A stretch of 33,858 bases of DNA from Eisenbergiella sp900555195 (GCA_902492555.1 CABUMH010000034.1:1-33858); one strand, 5' to 3'. Positions 9,219 through 15,830 are shown, counted from the stretch's first letter. The notes: generated by a model from the letters alone, not told the origin. Made by a program: numbers and translations.

Positions 9219-9281
9219 GATTTCCGGCCTCCGCGGACAAAGCGGCGGAGGCCGGAAATCCAAAACACCATCGCTTTGTCC
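9219..9281 (-). promoter_or_regulatory. Structured leader before gltB: 16-bp hairpin whose loop can pair upstream
   Basis: A perfect 16-bp inverted repeat occupies 9219-9234 and 9245-9260. Its 10-base loop (9235-9244, GGACAAAGCG on plus) is exactly complementary to 9272-9281. On the gltB transcript the upstream strand comes first, so the RNA could form the 16-bp hairpin or a competing 10-bp helix. There is no T tract after the hairpin in either direction, so it is not an ordinary intrinsic terminator. It lies 57-120 bases before the gltB start. Attenuation, processing or mRNA stabilisation are possible roles. None is proven by the sequence. Confidence 0.6.
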
Positions 9282-9312
9282 CATCAGGCTATATGCATTT
9301 CTTCAAGAACAG

Positions 9313-9329
9313 CTGCCGCTTTTCGGCAG
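9313..9329 (-). terminator. Weak terminator-like hairpin after glnN
   Basis: On the minus strand CTGCCG and CGGCAG pair around an AAAAG loop about 20 bases after the glnN stop. The following bases (CTGTTCTTG) are only partly T-rich. Partial termination or an mRNA-stabilising end is possible, which would lower gltBD expression relative to glnN. Confidence 0.3.
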
Positions 9330-9350
9330 TTAAAGGCTGCAATCCTTTCT

Positions 9351-11447
9351 TTATTTGACTCCGAAAAGCAGATCGCCATAGTTCGGATAAGGATAACACT
9401 TCCGAGCCGTAATGCTCTCAATCTCATCCGCAACGATTCTCAGTTCCGTCATCGCCCCAAATACATGCTTTCTATAATACTTTGCCCGTTCCAGTTCATC
9501 ACAGTCTTTGGACACCAATCCCAAAAGCGTTTTTTCCAGCGCCTCTGTCTTACGGTACATGTCTGCGCACAGGCTGGAAATCCTGCTGATCCGTTCCTGT
9601 TCATAACTGCAGTCCGCATCCGGCACCGCCGCCTTCTTGGATGCTACCGCGTCAGCGAGCTGCTTCGTATAGGAAGTATACGCCGGCAGGAGATCTTTAT
9701 TCGCCATATCCAGCATGGTCAGCGCTTCTATATTCAGGACCTTGCTGTAATTCTCCAGCAGGATTTCATAACGGGCACGGATTTCCGTTTCCGAGAAAAC
9801 CTTATGTTCCTCAAAAAGGTGAATGTTCTTTTCTTTAATGAAATAGGGCAGGCAGTCCGGCGTCGTCTTCAGGTTCAGCAGGCCGCGTTTCTGCGCTTCC
9901 GCAACCCAGGCATCGTCATAGCCGTTTCCGTTGAAAATGATCCGCTTATGATCCCGAATGGTCTCTTGAATCAGGTCATGCAGTTCTTCGTTGAAATCGG
10001 CGCTTCCTTCCAGCCGCTCCGCAAACTGTCTCAGGCTTTCAGCCACCGCAGTGTTCAGGACGATGTTCGGCCCGGAAATGGAATCGTTGGAACCCACCAT
10101 GCGGAATTCAAATTTGTTTCCCGTAAAGGCGAACGGGGAGGTGCGGTTCCTGTCCGTGGTATCCTTCGGAAAACGGGGCAGGATATGCACGCCTACTTTC
10201 CATATCTCCTGTTCCTGGCTGCCGTATTCCTCTCCTTTCTCAATGGAATCCAAAATCGCGCTAAGCTGTGCCCCAAGGAAAATAGAGATGATGGCCGGAG
10301 GCGCCTCATTGGCTCCTAAGCGATGGTCATTTCCAGCAGATGCCACGGAAATGCGCAGCAGATCCTGATAATCATCCACCGCTTTGATCACCGCGCAGAG
10401 GAACAGAAGGAACTGCGCGTTCTCATGAGGCGTATCGCCCGGATCCAGCAGATTTTTCCCCGTATTGGTGGAGATCGACCAGTTATTATGTTTGCCCGAG
10501 CCATTCACCCCTGCGAAGGGTTTCTCATGCAGCAGGCAGATCAGGCCGTGTTTCTTTGCGATGCGCTGCATCAGTTCCATGGTCAGCTGGTTATGGTCCG
10601 TCGCGATATTGGTGGTGGAGAAAATCGGCGCCAGTTCATGTTGGGCGGGCGCCACCTCGTTATGTTCCGTCTTTACCAGCACGCCGAGTTTCCAAAGTTC
10701 TTCATCCAGTTCTTCCATGAATTTGGCTACCCGGCTCTTAATCGTCCCGAAATAGTGATCTTCCAGTTCCTGCCCTTTCGGGGGCTTCGCTCCGAACAAG
10801 GTACGTCCTGTATAGACCAGATCGGGGCGTTTCTCATACATCTCGCGCTCCACCAGGAAATACTCCTGTTCCGGTCCCACCGTGGTTTTCACCGATGTGG
10901 TTTCCTCATCTCCGAACAGCCTCAGCACGCGCAGGGCCTGACGGTTGATCGCTTCCATGGAACGAAGCAGCGGGGTCTTCTTATCCAGCGCTTCTCCGCC
11001 GTAAGAGCAGAACGCGGTAGGAATGTAGAGGGTCTTTCCTTTAATGAACGCATAGGAAGTCGGATCCCATGCCGTATAGCCTCTCGCTTCAAACGTCGCC
11101 CTCAATCCTCCGGAGGGGAAGGAGGATGCATCCGGCTCGCCCTGAATCAGTTCTTTTCCCGAAAATTCCAGGATCACACGCCCGTCATCCGTAGGAGTGA
11201 TAAAGCTGTCATGCTTTTCCGCCGTGATTCCGGTCATCGGCTGAAACCAGTGTGTGAAATGGGTCGCTCCCTTTTCAATCGCCCAATCCTTCATCGCATT
11301 CGCAACCACATTTGCCACCGCATTGTCCAGCCGCTTTCCTATTTTCATCGTACGCTGCAGCTGCTGATACGTCTCTTTCGGAAGCCTCTCCCGCATCACC
11401 GCATCATTGAAAACATTCGTTCCAAAAACAGTTGTGATCGTATTCAT
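9351..11447 (-). CDS. glnN: Glutamine synthetase type III
   Basis: Glutamine synthetase makes glutamine from glutamate, ammonium and ATP. The about 698-residue length and the sequence pattern are those of GSIII, not the 440-residue GSI. Diagnostic stretches include HWFQPMTGITAEKHDSF, FPSGGLRATFEARGYTAWDP, the metal-binding GPEQEYFLV, the NEVAPAQHELAP segment and GKHNNWSIST. All are intact. The annotated frame can start two codons earlier at a GTG, but AGGAGAGG is correctly spaced for the ATG at 11447. The gene heads a leftward unit with gltB and gltD. Its leader of about 310 bases contains two attenuator-like structures, so its expression is probably controlled by antitermination. Confidence 0.95.
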   Translation of the reverse strand: MNTITTVFGTNVFNDAVMRERLPKETYQQLQRTMKIGKRLDNAVANVVANAMKDWAIEKGATHFTHWFQPMTGITAEKHDSFITPTDDGRVILEFSGKELIQGEPDASSFPSGGLRATFEARGYTAWDPTSYAFIKGKTLYIPTAFCSYGGEALDKKTPLLRSMEAINRQALRVLRLFGDEETTSVKTTVGPEQEYFLVEREMYEKRPDLVYTGRTLFGAKPPKGQELEDHYFGTIKSRVAKFMEELDEELWKLGVLVKTEHNEVAPAQHELAPIFSTTNIATDHNQLTMELMQRIAKKHGLICLLHEKPFAGVNGSGKHNNWSISTNTGKNLLDPGDTPHENAQFLLFLCAVIKAVDDYQDLLRISVASAGNDHRLGANEAPPAIISIFLGAQLSAILDSIEKGEEYGSQEQEIWKVGVHILPRFPKDTTDRNRTSPFAFTGNKFEFRMVGSNDSISGPNIVLNTAVAESLRQFAERLEGSADFNEELHDLIQETIRDHKRIIFNGNGYDDAWVAEAQKRGLLNLKTTPDCLPYFIKEKNIHLFEEHKVFSETEIRARYEILLENYSKVLNIEALTMLDMANKDLLPAYTSYTKQLADAVASKKAAVPDADCSYEQERISRISSLCADMYRKTEALEKTLLGLVSKDCDELERAKYYRKHVFGAMTELRIVADEIESITARKCYPYPNYGDLLFGVK

Positions 11448-11489
11448 AAGCACCTCTCCTTAACTCCAAAGCCTTTTCGTAAAATGCCT

Positions 11490-11565
11490 ACATTGGAAAA
11501 AATGGCGGCAAAGACTGCAGAATTCCTTCTGCGACGCCTTTGCCGCCATTTGCTTTTTCCAATGT
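11490..11565 (-). promoter_or_regulatory. Promoter-distal ANTAR-type attenuator in the glnN leader
   Basis: On the minus strand a hairpin GCGGC-AAAGGC-GTCGC (11531-11546) has a hexaloop with A at position 1 and G at 4, the known ANTAR-target pattern. It is followed at once by GCAGA-AGGAAT-TCTGC (11517-11532), whose loop keeps A1 but has A, not G, at 4. The same RNA can instead form a terminator of 13 bp (11538-11550 with 11501-11513) followed by TTTT, and an outer 12-bp helix (11554-11565 with 11490-11501). The terminator uses the 5' strand of the first hairpin, so the two folds exclude each other. Confidence 0.65.
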
Positions 11566-11710
11566 AATATATGCCCGGGCATGCATCGATATACCCGGCC
11601 GGCCGCTTATACGGCCAATTCCTTCAGGCGGAGCGCGCATTCCGTCTGTAAGGTTCTTAAGAAACGTCAGGCCGCCGTCTGCCTCATCGCAGCGGTTTGC
11701 CTGCGCTAAT

Positions 11711-11757
11711 AAAAAATGGCAATAAACCCACAGAAGATCTCTGCGACTTCATTGCCG
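11711..11757 (-). promoter_or_regulatory. Promoter-proximal ANTAR-type attenuator in the glnN leader
   Basis: On the minus strand CGGC-AATGAA-GTCG (11744-11757) forms a small hairpin with A1 and G4 in its hexaloop. A second hairpin, CGCAGA with TCTGTG around GATCT, follows at about 11729-11745 and does not fit the loop rule. The alternative fold is a terminator, GGCAATgAA with TTtATTGCC (11748-11756 and 11718-11726), followed by ATTTTTTATT. The layout matches the unit at 11490-11565, and the two share GTCGCAGA in the same place, so they look like a tandem duplication. Confidence 0.55.
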
Positions 11758-11771
11758 TTTCCATGCGCTAC

Positions 11772-11800
11772 AATATACACTTATCCGTTTTACTTGTCAA
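11772..11800 (-). promoter_or_regulatory. Sigma-A promoter for glnN-gltBD
   Basis: On the minus strand a perfect TTGACA (11795-11800) and TATATT (11772-11777) are separated by exactly 17 bases. Transcription would begin near 11765, which places both attenuators in a leader of about 310 bases before glnN. Confidence 0.8.
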
Positions 11801-11818
11801 TCCTTTTTTTAATTTTTA

Positions 11819-11847
11819 TTGTCATTTTTCTGTTCTTGTGTTATGCT
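11819..11847 (+). promoter_or_regulatory. Candidate promoter for the Rpn-like gene
   Basis: TTGTCA (11819-11824) and TATGCT (11842-11847) are 17 bases apart. The promoter is divergent from that of glnN, which starts only about 20 bases away. The leader from here to 12055 is strikingly T-rich on the coding strand and contains no gene I can support. Confidence 0.4.
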
Positions 11848-12054
11848 GATAACAGTTCAATTTCTTTTATTTTTCTATTTCCTATATGTTTCATTTTTCT
11901 GTTTCTTCAATACGCGCTTTCTGTCTGCGTCCATTTTCATTCAGCAATGCTTTTTCTGTTTTCCAAATGGTTTCTCATTTCATCCATGTCAAACGATTCA
12001 CGTTTTCTTTTTCTGCAGCATTCCGGCCGCAGAATCATCTCAAGGAGGTCTCCT

Positions 12055-13335
12055 ATGTTTTATGATTACCCCATTCTTCGTCCTCTTCAGGTCGCTGAGG
12101 ATAACGATTCTTCCTCCAAAGCACCCCATTCCCAGTCCTCTCTCCCGCCCCTTTCTCTTCCTGCGTTCCTTCAGGATTCTCCTTCCCGTTCGGAAGTTAT
12201 CCGGCTTCTCATGGACGATGGAGAGGTGTACAATTCTTTTCTTTCCTTCCCTGCCCATCTTCAGGAAGAATTTCTCGATTTCTGCTCCGGGCAAAAGGGC
12301 GTAAAACTTACCTATGATCCTTTTTTTAAATATATTTTCAATCCGGAACTGCATCCGGAACGTCTGGAACGTTTTTTGTCCTCCGTCATCGGCGAACCTG
12401 TAAAAATTCGCCAGGCTCTTCCCCTGGAATCCCTGCGCCTTCATGAAGGAATGTCGTTCGTTATCATGGATATCCTGGTGGAATTACAGTCCGGTTCCCT
12501 ATGTAATGTGGAAATTCAGAAATCTCCTTATGACTTCCCGGGCCAGCGGGCCGCCTGCTATTCTTCCGAACTGGTGATCCGGCAGTATTCCCGTGTCCGC
12601 CAGCGGATGCGCGAGCAGGGACTTCCTTTTTCCTACCAGTCCCTTTCCCGGGTCTATACCATCGTACTGCTTGAAAAAAGCGAAGGAGAATTCCTCCGGT
12701 ATTCCGATCACTATATCCATCGCTCTGCCCAGGTATTTGATACTGGCCTGTCATTGAATCTTTTGCAGGAATATGTTTTTATCTCTCTTGACATTTTTCG
12801 TAATATCGTACACAATATAACTAAAGAACTGGATGCGTGGCTTCTATTTTTAAGTTCGGACCGTCCTGCCGACATCGCCCGCATCATCTATGCTTTTCCA
12901 GAATTTGCAGAATATTACAGGGATCTCGTTAACTTTCGCCATAACCCAAAGGAGTTGGTGCATATGTTCAGCAGCCTGCTGGCCGAATTGGATCGGGATG
13001 AATTTATCAGCATGATGGAGCGGACAAGAAAAAGCCTTAAAGAACAGGAGCAAAAAATCGAATCGCTTAAACGGGAAGCCCAGCTGCTGACCAAGAAAAC
13101 AGAATCTCTTACCAGCCTGGAGCAATCCCTCAAAAACCGTAACCAGTCCCTTATCAATCAGAACCAGTCCCTTACCGATCAGAACCAGTCCCTTACTGAT
13201 CAAAACCAGTCCTTGATACGGAATGCCTACCTGCATCTTTCCGATATTGATCAGACCAGTAAACTTTTGGGCGTTTCCCGCGAGGCAGTTCTCCAGGCGA
13301 TCTCCGGAATTCTGGATGCGGAGCCGGAGGACTGA
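12055..13335 (+). CDS. Rpn/PD-(D/E)XK nuclease family protein with a coiled-coil tail
   Basis: This about 426-residue protein resembles the Rpn or PDDEXK-transposase-like family, whose members are linked to recombination and defence-like toxicity. Visible family features are the start KLTYDPFFKYIF and the nuclease core VIMDILVEL...CNVEIQKS, giving the D-x(n)-E-x-K pattern, followed by GQRAACYSSELVIRQ. Residues from about 325 to 395 form a Gln/Lys-rich coiled coil. It ends in 21-bp DNA repeats that encode Asn-Gln-Ser-Leu heptads, and then a short helical tail (DQTSKLLGVSREAVLQAI). I chose the ATG at 12055 because AAGGAGG lies six bases before it; the frame stays open upstream to 11716 but with low-complexity, shadow-like sequence. 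Its position between divergent nitrogen operons, next to a MITE, suggests an accessory insertion. Confidence 0.85.
   Translation: MFYDYPILRPLQVAEDNDSSSKAPHSQSSLPPLSLPAFLQDSPSRSEVIRLLMDDGEVYNSFLSFPAHLQEEFLDFCSGQKGVKLTYDPFFKYIFNPELHPERLERFLSSVIGEPVKIRQALPLESLRLHEGMSFVIMDILVELQSGSLCNVEIQKSPYDFPGQRAACYSSELVIRQYSRVRQRMREQGLPFSYQSLSRVYTIVLLEKSEGEFLRYSDHYIHRSAQVFDTGLSLNLLQEYVFISLDIFRNIVHNITKELDAWLLFLSSDRPADIARIIYAFPEFAEYYRDLVNFRHNPKELVHMFSSLLAELDRDEFISMMERTRKSLKEQEQKIESLKREAQLLTKKTESLTSLEQSLKNRNQSLINQNQSLTDQNQSLTDQNQSLIRNAYLHLSDIDQTSKLLGVSREAVLQAISGILDAEPED
13141..13221 (+). repeat. 21-bp tandem repeats inside the Rpn-like gene
   Basis: Three 21-bp units start at 13141, 13162 and 13183, each opening with AACCAGTCCCTTA. 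A partial fourth starts at 13204. They encode the heptad NQSLxxQ. Because the period is a whole number of heptads, copy-number change would lengthen the coiled coil without shifting frame. Confidence 0.85.
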
Positions 13336-13351
13336 GTTATCATCAATTTAC

Positions 13352-13621
13352 GTTACAGCTTAGCCTTTCATATATGCCGTTCCGCCCTCCGGCGCCAGCC
13401 CATCCGGGCATTCCCCTGTCCCTGCGGTGGAGAGGTGTTTGCTGGTACTGTCTAAAAACGTCGGTACTTACGAACCGTCTTTTGGTTCGTTATGTACCGT
13501 TACGTTTTTGGCCAAGAGAGAGCGTGTACCAGCGAACACCTCTCCACCGCAGGGACAGGGGAATGCCCGGATGGGTTGGCACCGGAGGGCGGAACGGCAT
13601 ATATGAAGGGCTAGTAGTAAC
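13352..13621. mobile_element. 270-bp palindromic MITE with 8-bp target site duplication
   Basis: The element starts GTTACAGCTTAGCC and ends with the reverse complement of GTTACTACTAGCCC. The two arms match almost fully for about 90 bases. Inner segments pair again (CGGTAC..ACGAACC with GGTTCGT..GTACCG), so the whole element can fold into one long imperfect hairpin with a GTCTTTT loop. It is flanked on both sides by CAATTTAC (13344-13351 and 13622-13629), an exact 8-bp direct repeat. It encodes no transposase, so it would need one supplied in trans. It lies 30 bases upstream of the -35 box of the next promoter. The arm sequences recur at 2367-2450 and 1-78. Confidence 0.85.
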
Positions 13622-13650
13622 CAATTTACATGGTTTTTCCATAAAACTAA

Positions 13651-13679
13651 TTGACAAAAATTCGTCTCTGTTATATGAT
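13651..13679 (+). promoter_or_regulatory. Sigma-A promoter for the GS-like/ANTAR operon
   Basis: A perfect TTGACA (13651-13656) and a TATGAT (13674-13679) are separated by 17 bases. The start would be near 13686, giving a leader of about 155 bases. The right target duplication of the MITE ends only 21 bases upstream of the -35 box. Confidence 0.88.
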
Positions 13680-13685
13680 AAGGAA

Positions 13686-13768
13686 CATATTTGTATGAGC
13701 AAAGGCGTTCATATTGTCCTGGGGACAGCTTCCCTTTTTGGACCATATGAACGCTCTTTTCGTTTTGA
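13686..13768 (+). promoter_or_regulatory. ANTAR dual-hexaloop antitermination leader
   Basis: Hairpin P1 is TATGAGC-AAAGGC-GTTCATA (13694-13713). Hairpin P2 is GGGG-ACAGCT-TCCC (13721-13734). Both hexaloops have A at position 1 and G at position 4, the published signature of RNA bound by ANTAR antiterminators. A terminator can form instead from 13705-13719 with 13740-13754 (15 positions, one mismatch), followed by TCTTTTCGTTTT. The terminator's 5' strand contains the 3' strand of P1, so ANTAR binding that holds P1 would prevent termination. The ANTAR protein gene is two genes downstream on this transcript, which implies autoregulation. Confidence 0.85.
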
Positions 13769-13840
13769 TAAACCGTTCCTTTCAAAGGACAGGAGTTAAT
13801 GTCCGCCTGCCCATTTTACTTTATTCCGGAGGGAGAATCT

Positions 13841-15034
13841 ATGATGTATCGATATGATGAAGTTATGACCTACTGCAAGGAAGAAGATGTAAAGTTCATC
13901 CGGCTGGCATTCTGCGATCTTGCCGGAAGGCAGAAAAATATTGCCATCATGCCTTCCGAACTGGAACGCGCATTTCGCTACGGTATTTCCTTTGATGCCT
14001 CTGCGATAGAAGGATTCGGAGATGTTGTCAAATCTGACCTATTTCTTTTCCCTGATCCATCCACCCTCTCTGTGCTTCCCTGGAGGCCTTCTCATGGCCG
14101 GGTTGTCCGCATGTTCTGCGATATCCGGCATCCTGATGGCTCTCCCTTTGCCAAGGACAGCCGTTATCTTCTCAAGCAGGCCATCCAGGAAGCCGAACAA
14201 CTTGGCATCTCCTGTTTCTTTGGCGTGGAATTTGAATTCTATCTCTTCAAAACGGATGAGAATGGCGAACCCACACACATTCCCTTTGACCAGGCCGGCT
14301 ATATGGACATCGCTCCTGAGGACAGAGGTGAAAATATTCGGCGGGATATCTGCCTGACACTGGAGGATATGGGGATCTGGCCTGAAAGTTCCCATCACGA
14401 AGAGGGCCCAGGGCAGAACGAGATCGATTTCAGATACAGCGATGCCCTCTCTTCTGCAGATAATGCCCTTACCTTTAAATCCGTTGTAAAAACCATAGCC
14501 ATGCAGAACGGCCTGTATGCCTGCTTTTCTCCAAAGCCGTTAAAAGAATGCAGCGGCAATGGCCTGCATATTAACATTTCCCTGAAGAGTTCCAGGAAAA
14601 AAGAGGATACAGAAGCCTTCATGGCCGGCGTGTTGCATCATATCCGTGAGATTTCCGCCTTTTTAAACCCCACTGAAGAATCTTATCTGCGCCTGGGAGA
14701 AAAAAAGGCTCCCAAGTACATCACCTGGTCTTCCGAAAATCGTTCCCAGCTCATTCGCATACCTGCGGCCAGCGGGGAATACGCCCGGTTTGAACTGCGT
14801 TCCGCTGATCCACAGGCCAATCCCTATCTCGCCTATGCGCTGCTGATCTATGCCGGGCTGGAAGGGATCCGGCAGCGCCTTCCTCTGTGTGAGCCTCTCG
14901 ATTTGAATTTGTATACTGCCGGAGCGGAAATTACCGCAGGGCTTAAAACCCTTCCCCTGACGCTTGAAGAGGCACGGAAGGAGGCAACACACAGCGGCCT
15001 CATCCACCGTTACCTTCCACAGCTGCTGGATTGA
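13841..15034 (+). CDS. Short glutamine synthetase type I-like protein with altered active-site loop
   Basis: This 397-residue protein has both GSI domains: an N-terminal beta-grasp (KFIRLAFCDLAGRQKN) and a catalytic domain. Metal and substrate residues are mostly kept: E130 and E132 in GVEFEFYLF, E187 and E194 in HHEEGPGQNEID, H243 in GNGLHINIS, R301 and R306 in NRSQLIRIP, and RFELR. Typical GSI has about 443 residues. Two sites look changed by my eye alignment. The flap motif PGYEAP is GEKKAP here, with Lys289 where the catalytic Glu (E327 of Salmonella GS) should be. The FDGSS motif is FDASA. The start ATG at 13841 has GGAGGGAG before it; a second ATG follows directly. It is followed by the ANTAR gene and preceded by an ANTAR-target leader. 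It may be a true minor GS or a regulatory paralogue. Confidence 0.85.
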   Translation: MMYRYDEVMTYCKEEDVKFIRLAFCDLAGRQKNIAIMPSELERAFRYGISFDASAIEGFGDVVKSDLFLFPDPSTLSVLPWRPSHGRVVRMFCDIRHPDGSPFAKDSRYLLKQAIQEAEQLGISCFFGVEFEFYLFKTDENGEPTHIPFDQAGYMDIAPEDRGENIRRDICLTLEDMGIWPESSHHEEGPGQNEIDFRYSDALSSADNALTFKSVVKTIAMQNGLYACFSPKPLKECSGNGLHINISLKSSRKKEDTEAFMAGVLHHIREISAFLNPTEESYLRLGEKKAPKYITWSSENRSQLIRIPAASGEYARFELRSADPQANPYLAYALLIYAGLEGIRQRLPLCEPLDLNLYTAGAEITAGLKTLPLTLEEARKEATHSGLIHRYLPQLLD

Positions 15035-15076
15035 ATGCTTTTCTTTCACTCTGTTTACTGTAAAAGAGTGGTGGCC

Positions 15077-15141
15077 GGGGTATTTGTGCTGGAGCGTCAC
15101 AAATGCCCCCTCAGTCATTGCTCCCGTCGCTGACGCTCCGG
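15077..15141 (+). promoter_or_regulatory. Hairpin with loop complementary to the region before the ANTAR ribosome site
   Basis: A 12-bp stem pairs 15077-15088 with 15098-15109, with one G-T pair. Its loop and adjoining bases (15089-15099) can pair over 11 positions with 15131-15141, just before the GAATGAGGA ribosome-binding region of the ANTAR gene. The RNA could form a pseudoknot or switch between two helices. It does not fit the ANTAR hexaloop rule. Confidence 0.5.
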
Positions 15142-15153
15142 AATGAGGATTTT

Positions 15154-15741
15154 ATGATTCAGAAAAAGAGTGTAAACAGCGTCCTGATCGTCTCTTCCGG
15201 TCAGAAGGCCTATCAGCTGTTCTCGGAACTGTTGCCCGCCGGCAGCTTTTCTCCGGTTCTGTCCGTTTCCACGGCCGGAGAGGCCAGACGTCTCCTGGTA
15301 GACCGAATATTCGATATTCTCATTATCAATACGCCCCTGTCCGATGATTTTGGCGTTTCTTTTGCCACGGAAGTGGCCGAAAAAGAAGGCTGCGGTATTT
15401 TGCTGCTCGTTAAAGCGGAGATCCAGGATGAGGTCTCTTCCCAGGTGGAGGATTATGGCATCTTTACCCTGCCCAAGCCTGCCAGCCGGCAGATGATCTA
15501 CCAAGCCCTAAAATTTCTGTCCGCCTCTCAGGCAAAAGTGCGGGCGCTTCAAGATAAGGCCACATCCCTGCAGGCCAAGATGGAAGAAATCCGTCTGGTC
15601 AACCGGGCAAAACTTCTTCTCATCGATCATCTGAAAATGAGTGAGCCGGAGGCCCATCGCTACATCGAAAAAAGGGCGATGGATACCTGCGTGAAACGCA
15701 GGGAAATCGCAGAAAATATCATCAAAACCTATGAGAATTAA
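15154..15741 (+). CDS. ANTAR-domain antiterminator with a degenerate receiver domain
   Basis: ANTAR proteins bind dual-hexaloop RNAs and prevent intrinsic termination. The 195-residue protein has a receiver-like domain (about 8-122), a helical linker (125-140) and a C-terminal ANTAR domain (about 140-190: KMEEIRLVNRAKLLLIDHL, then the EAHRYIEKRAMD core). The receiver keeps the switch-region Lys108 (LPKPA). It lacks the acidic pair near the N-terminus (LIVSSG instead of a DD motif) and has Asn59 where the phosphoryl-accepting Asp should be (LIINTPL). It is unlikely to be phosphorylated in the usual way. GAATGAGGA precedes the ATG. Its target site stands before this operon and probably before glnN. 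How it senses nitrogen is unknown; binding to the adjacent glutamine synthetase-like protein is one hypothesis. Confidence 0.92.
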   Translation: MIQKKSVNSVLIVSSGQKAYQLFSELLPAGSFSPVLSVSTAGEARRLLVDRIFDILIINTPLSDDFGVSFATEVAEKEGCGILLLVKAEIQDEVSSQVEDYGIFTLPKPASRQMIYQALKFLSASQAKVRALQDKATSLQAKMEEIRLVNRAKLLLIDHLKMSEPEAHRYIEKRAMDTCVKRREIAENIIKTYEN

Positions 15742-15790
15742 GCATAAAGCGGAATTGTCTGCCTTAGTTACGGACGTTCCGGTATAGGGT

Positions 15791-15830
15791 GAAGAGAGAA
15801 AGCAAAGTGCTTTCACTCTCCCCGATTTTG
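15791..15830 (+). terminator. Terminator or attenuator before pyrG
   Basis: GAAAGC (15798-15803) pairs with GCTTTC (15809-15814), and the stem extends imperfectly through AGAG and CTCT to the CCCC at 15820-15823. ATTTTG follows. It may end the GS-like/ANTAR transcript or attenuate pyrG. A GGG (15787-15789) precedes it and a CTCTCCCC lies in its 3' strand, which recalls the reiterative-G control of Bacillus pyrG. I found no convincing promoter placing the start at that GGG. Confidence 0.6.

Noticed and set aside
9302..9335. ANTAR dual-hexaloop site before gltB
   Set aside because: The hairpins found have five- or ten-base loops without the A1/G4 pattern and no overlapping terminator.
11716..12054. 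N-terminal extension of the Rpn-like protein
   Set aside because: It overlaps the glnN promoter and leader, is low-complexity, and the ATG at 12055 has a strong ribosome site.
13374..13799. 141-codon open frame between the Rpn-like gene and the GS-like gene
   Set aside because: It lies within the palindromic MITE and the attenuator leader, and has no ribosome site.
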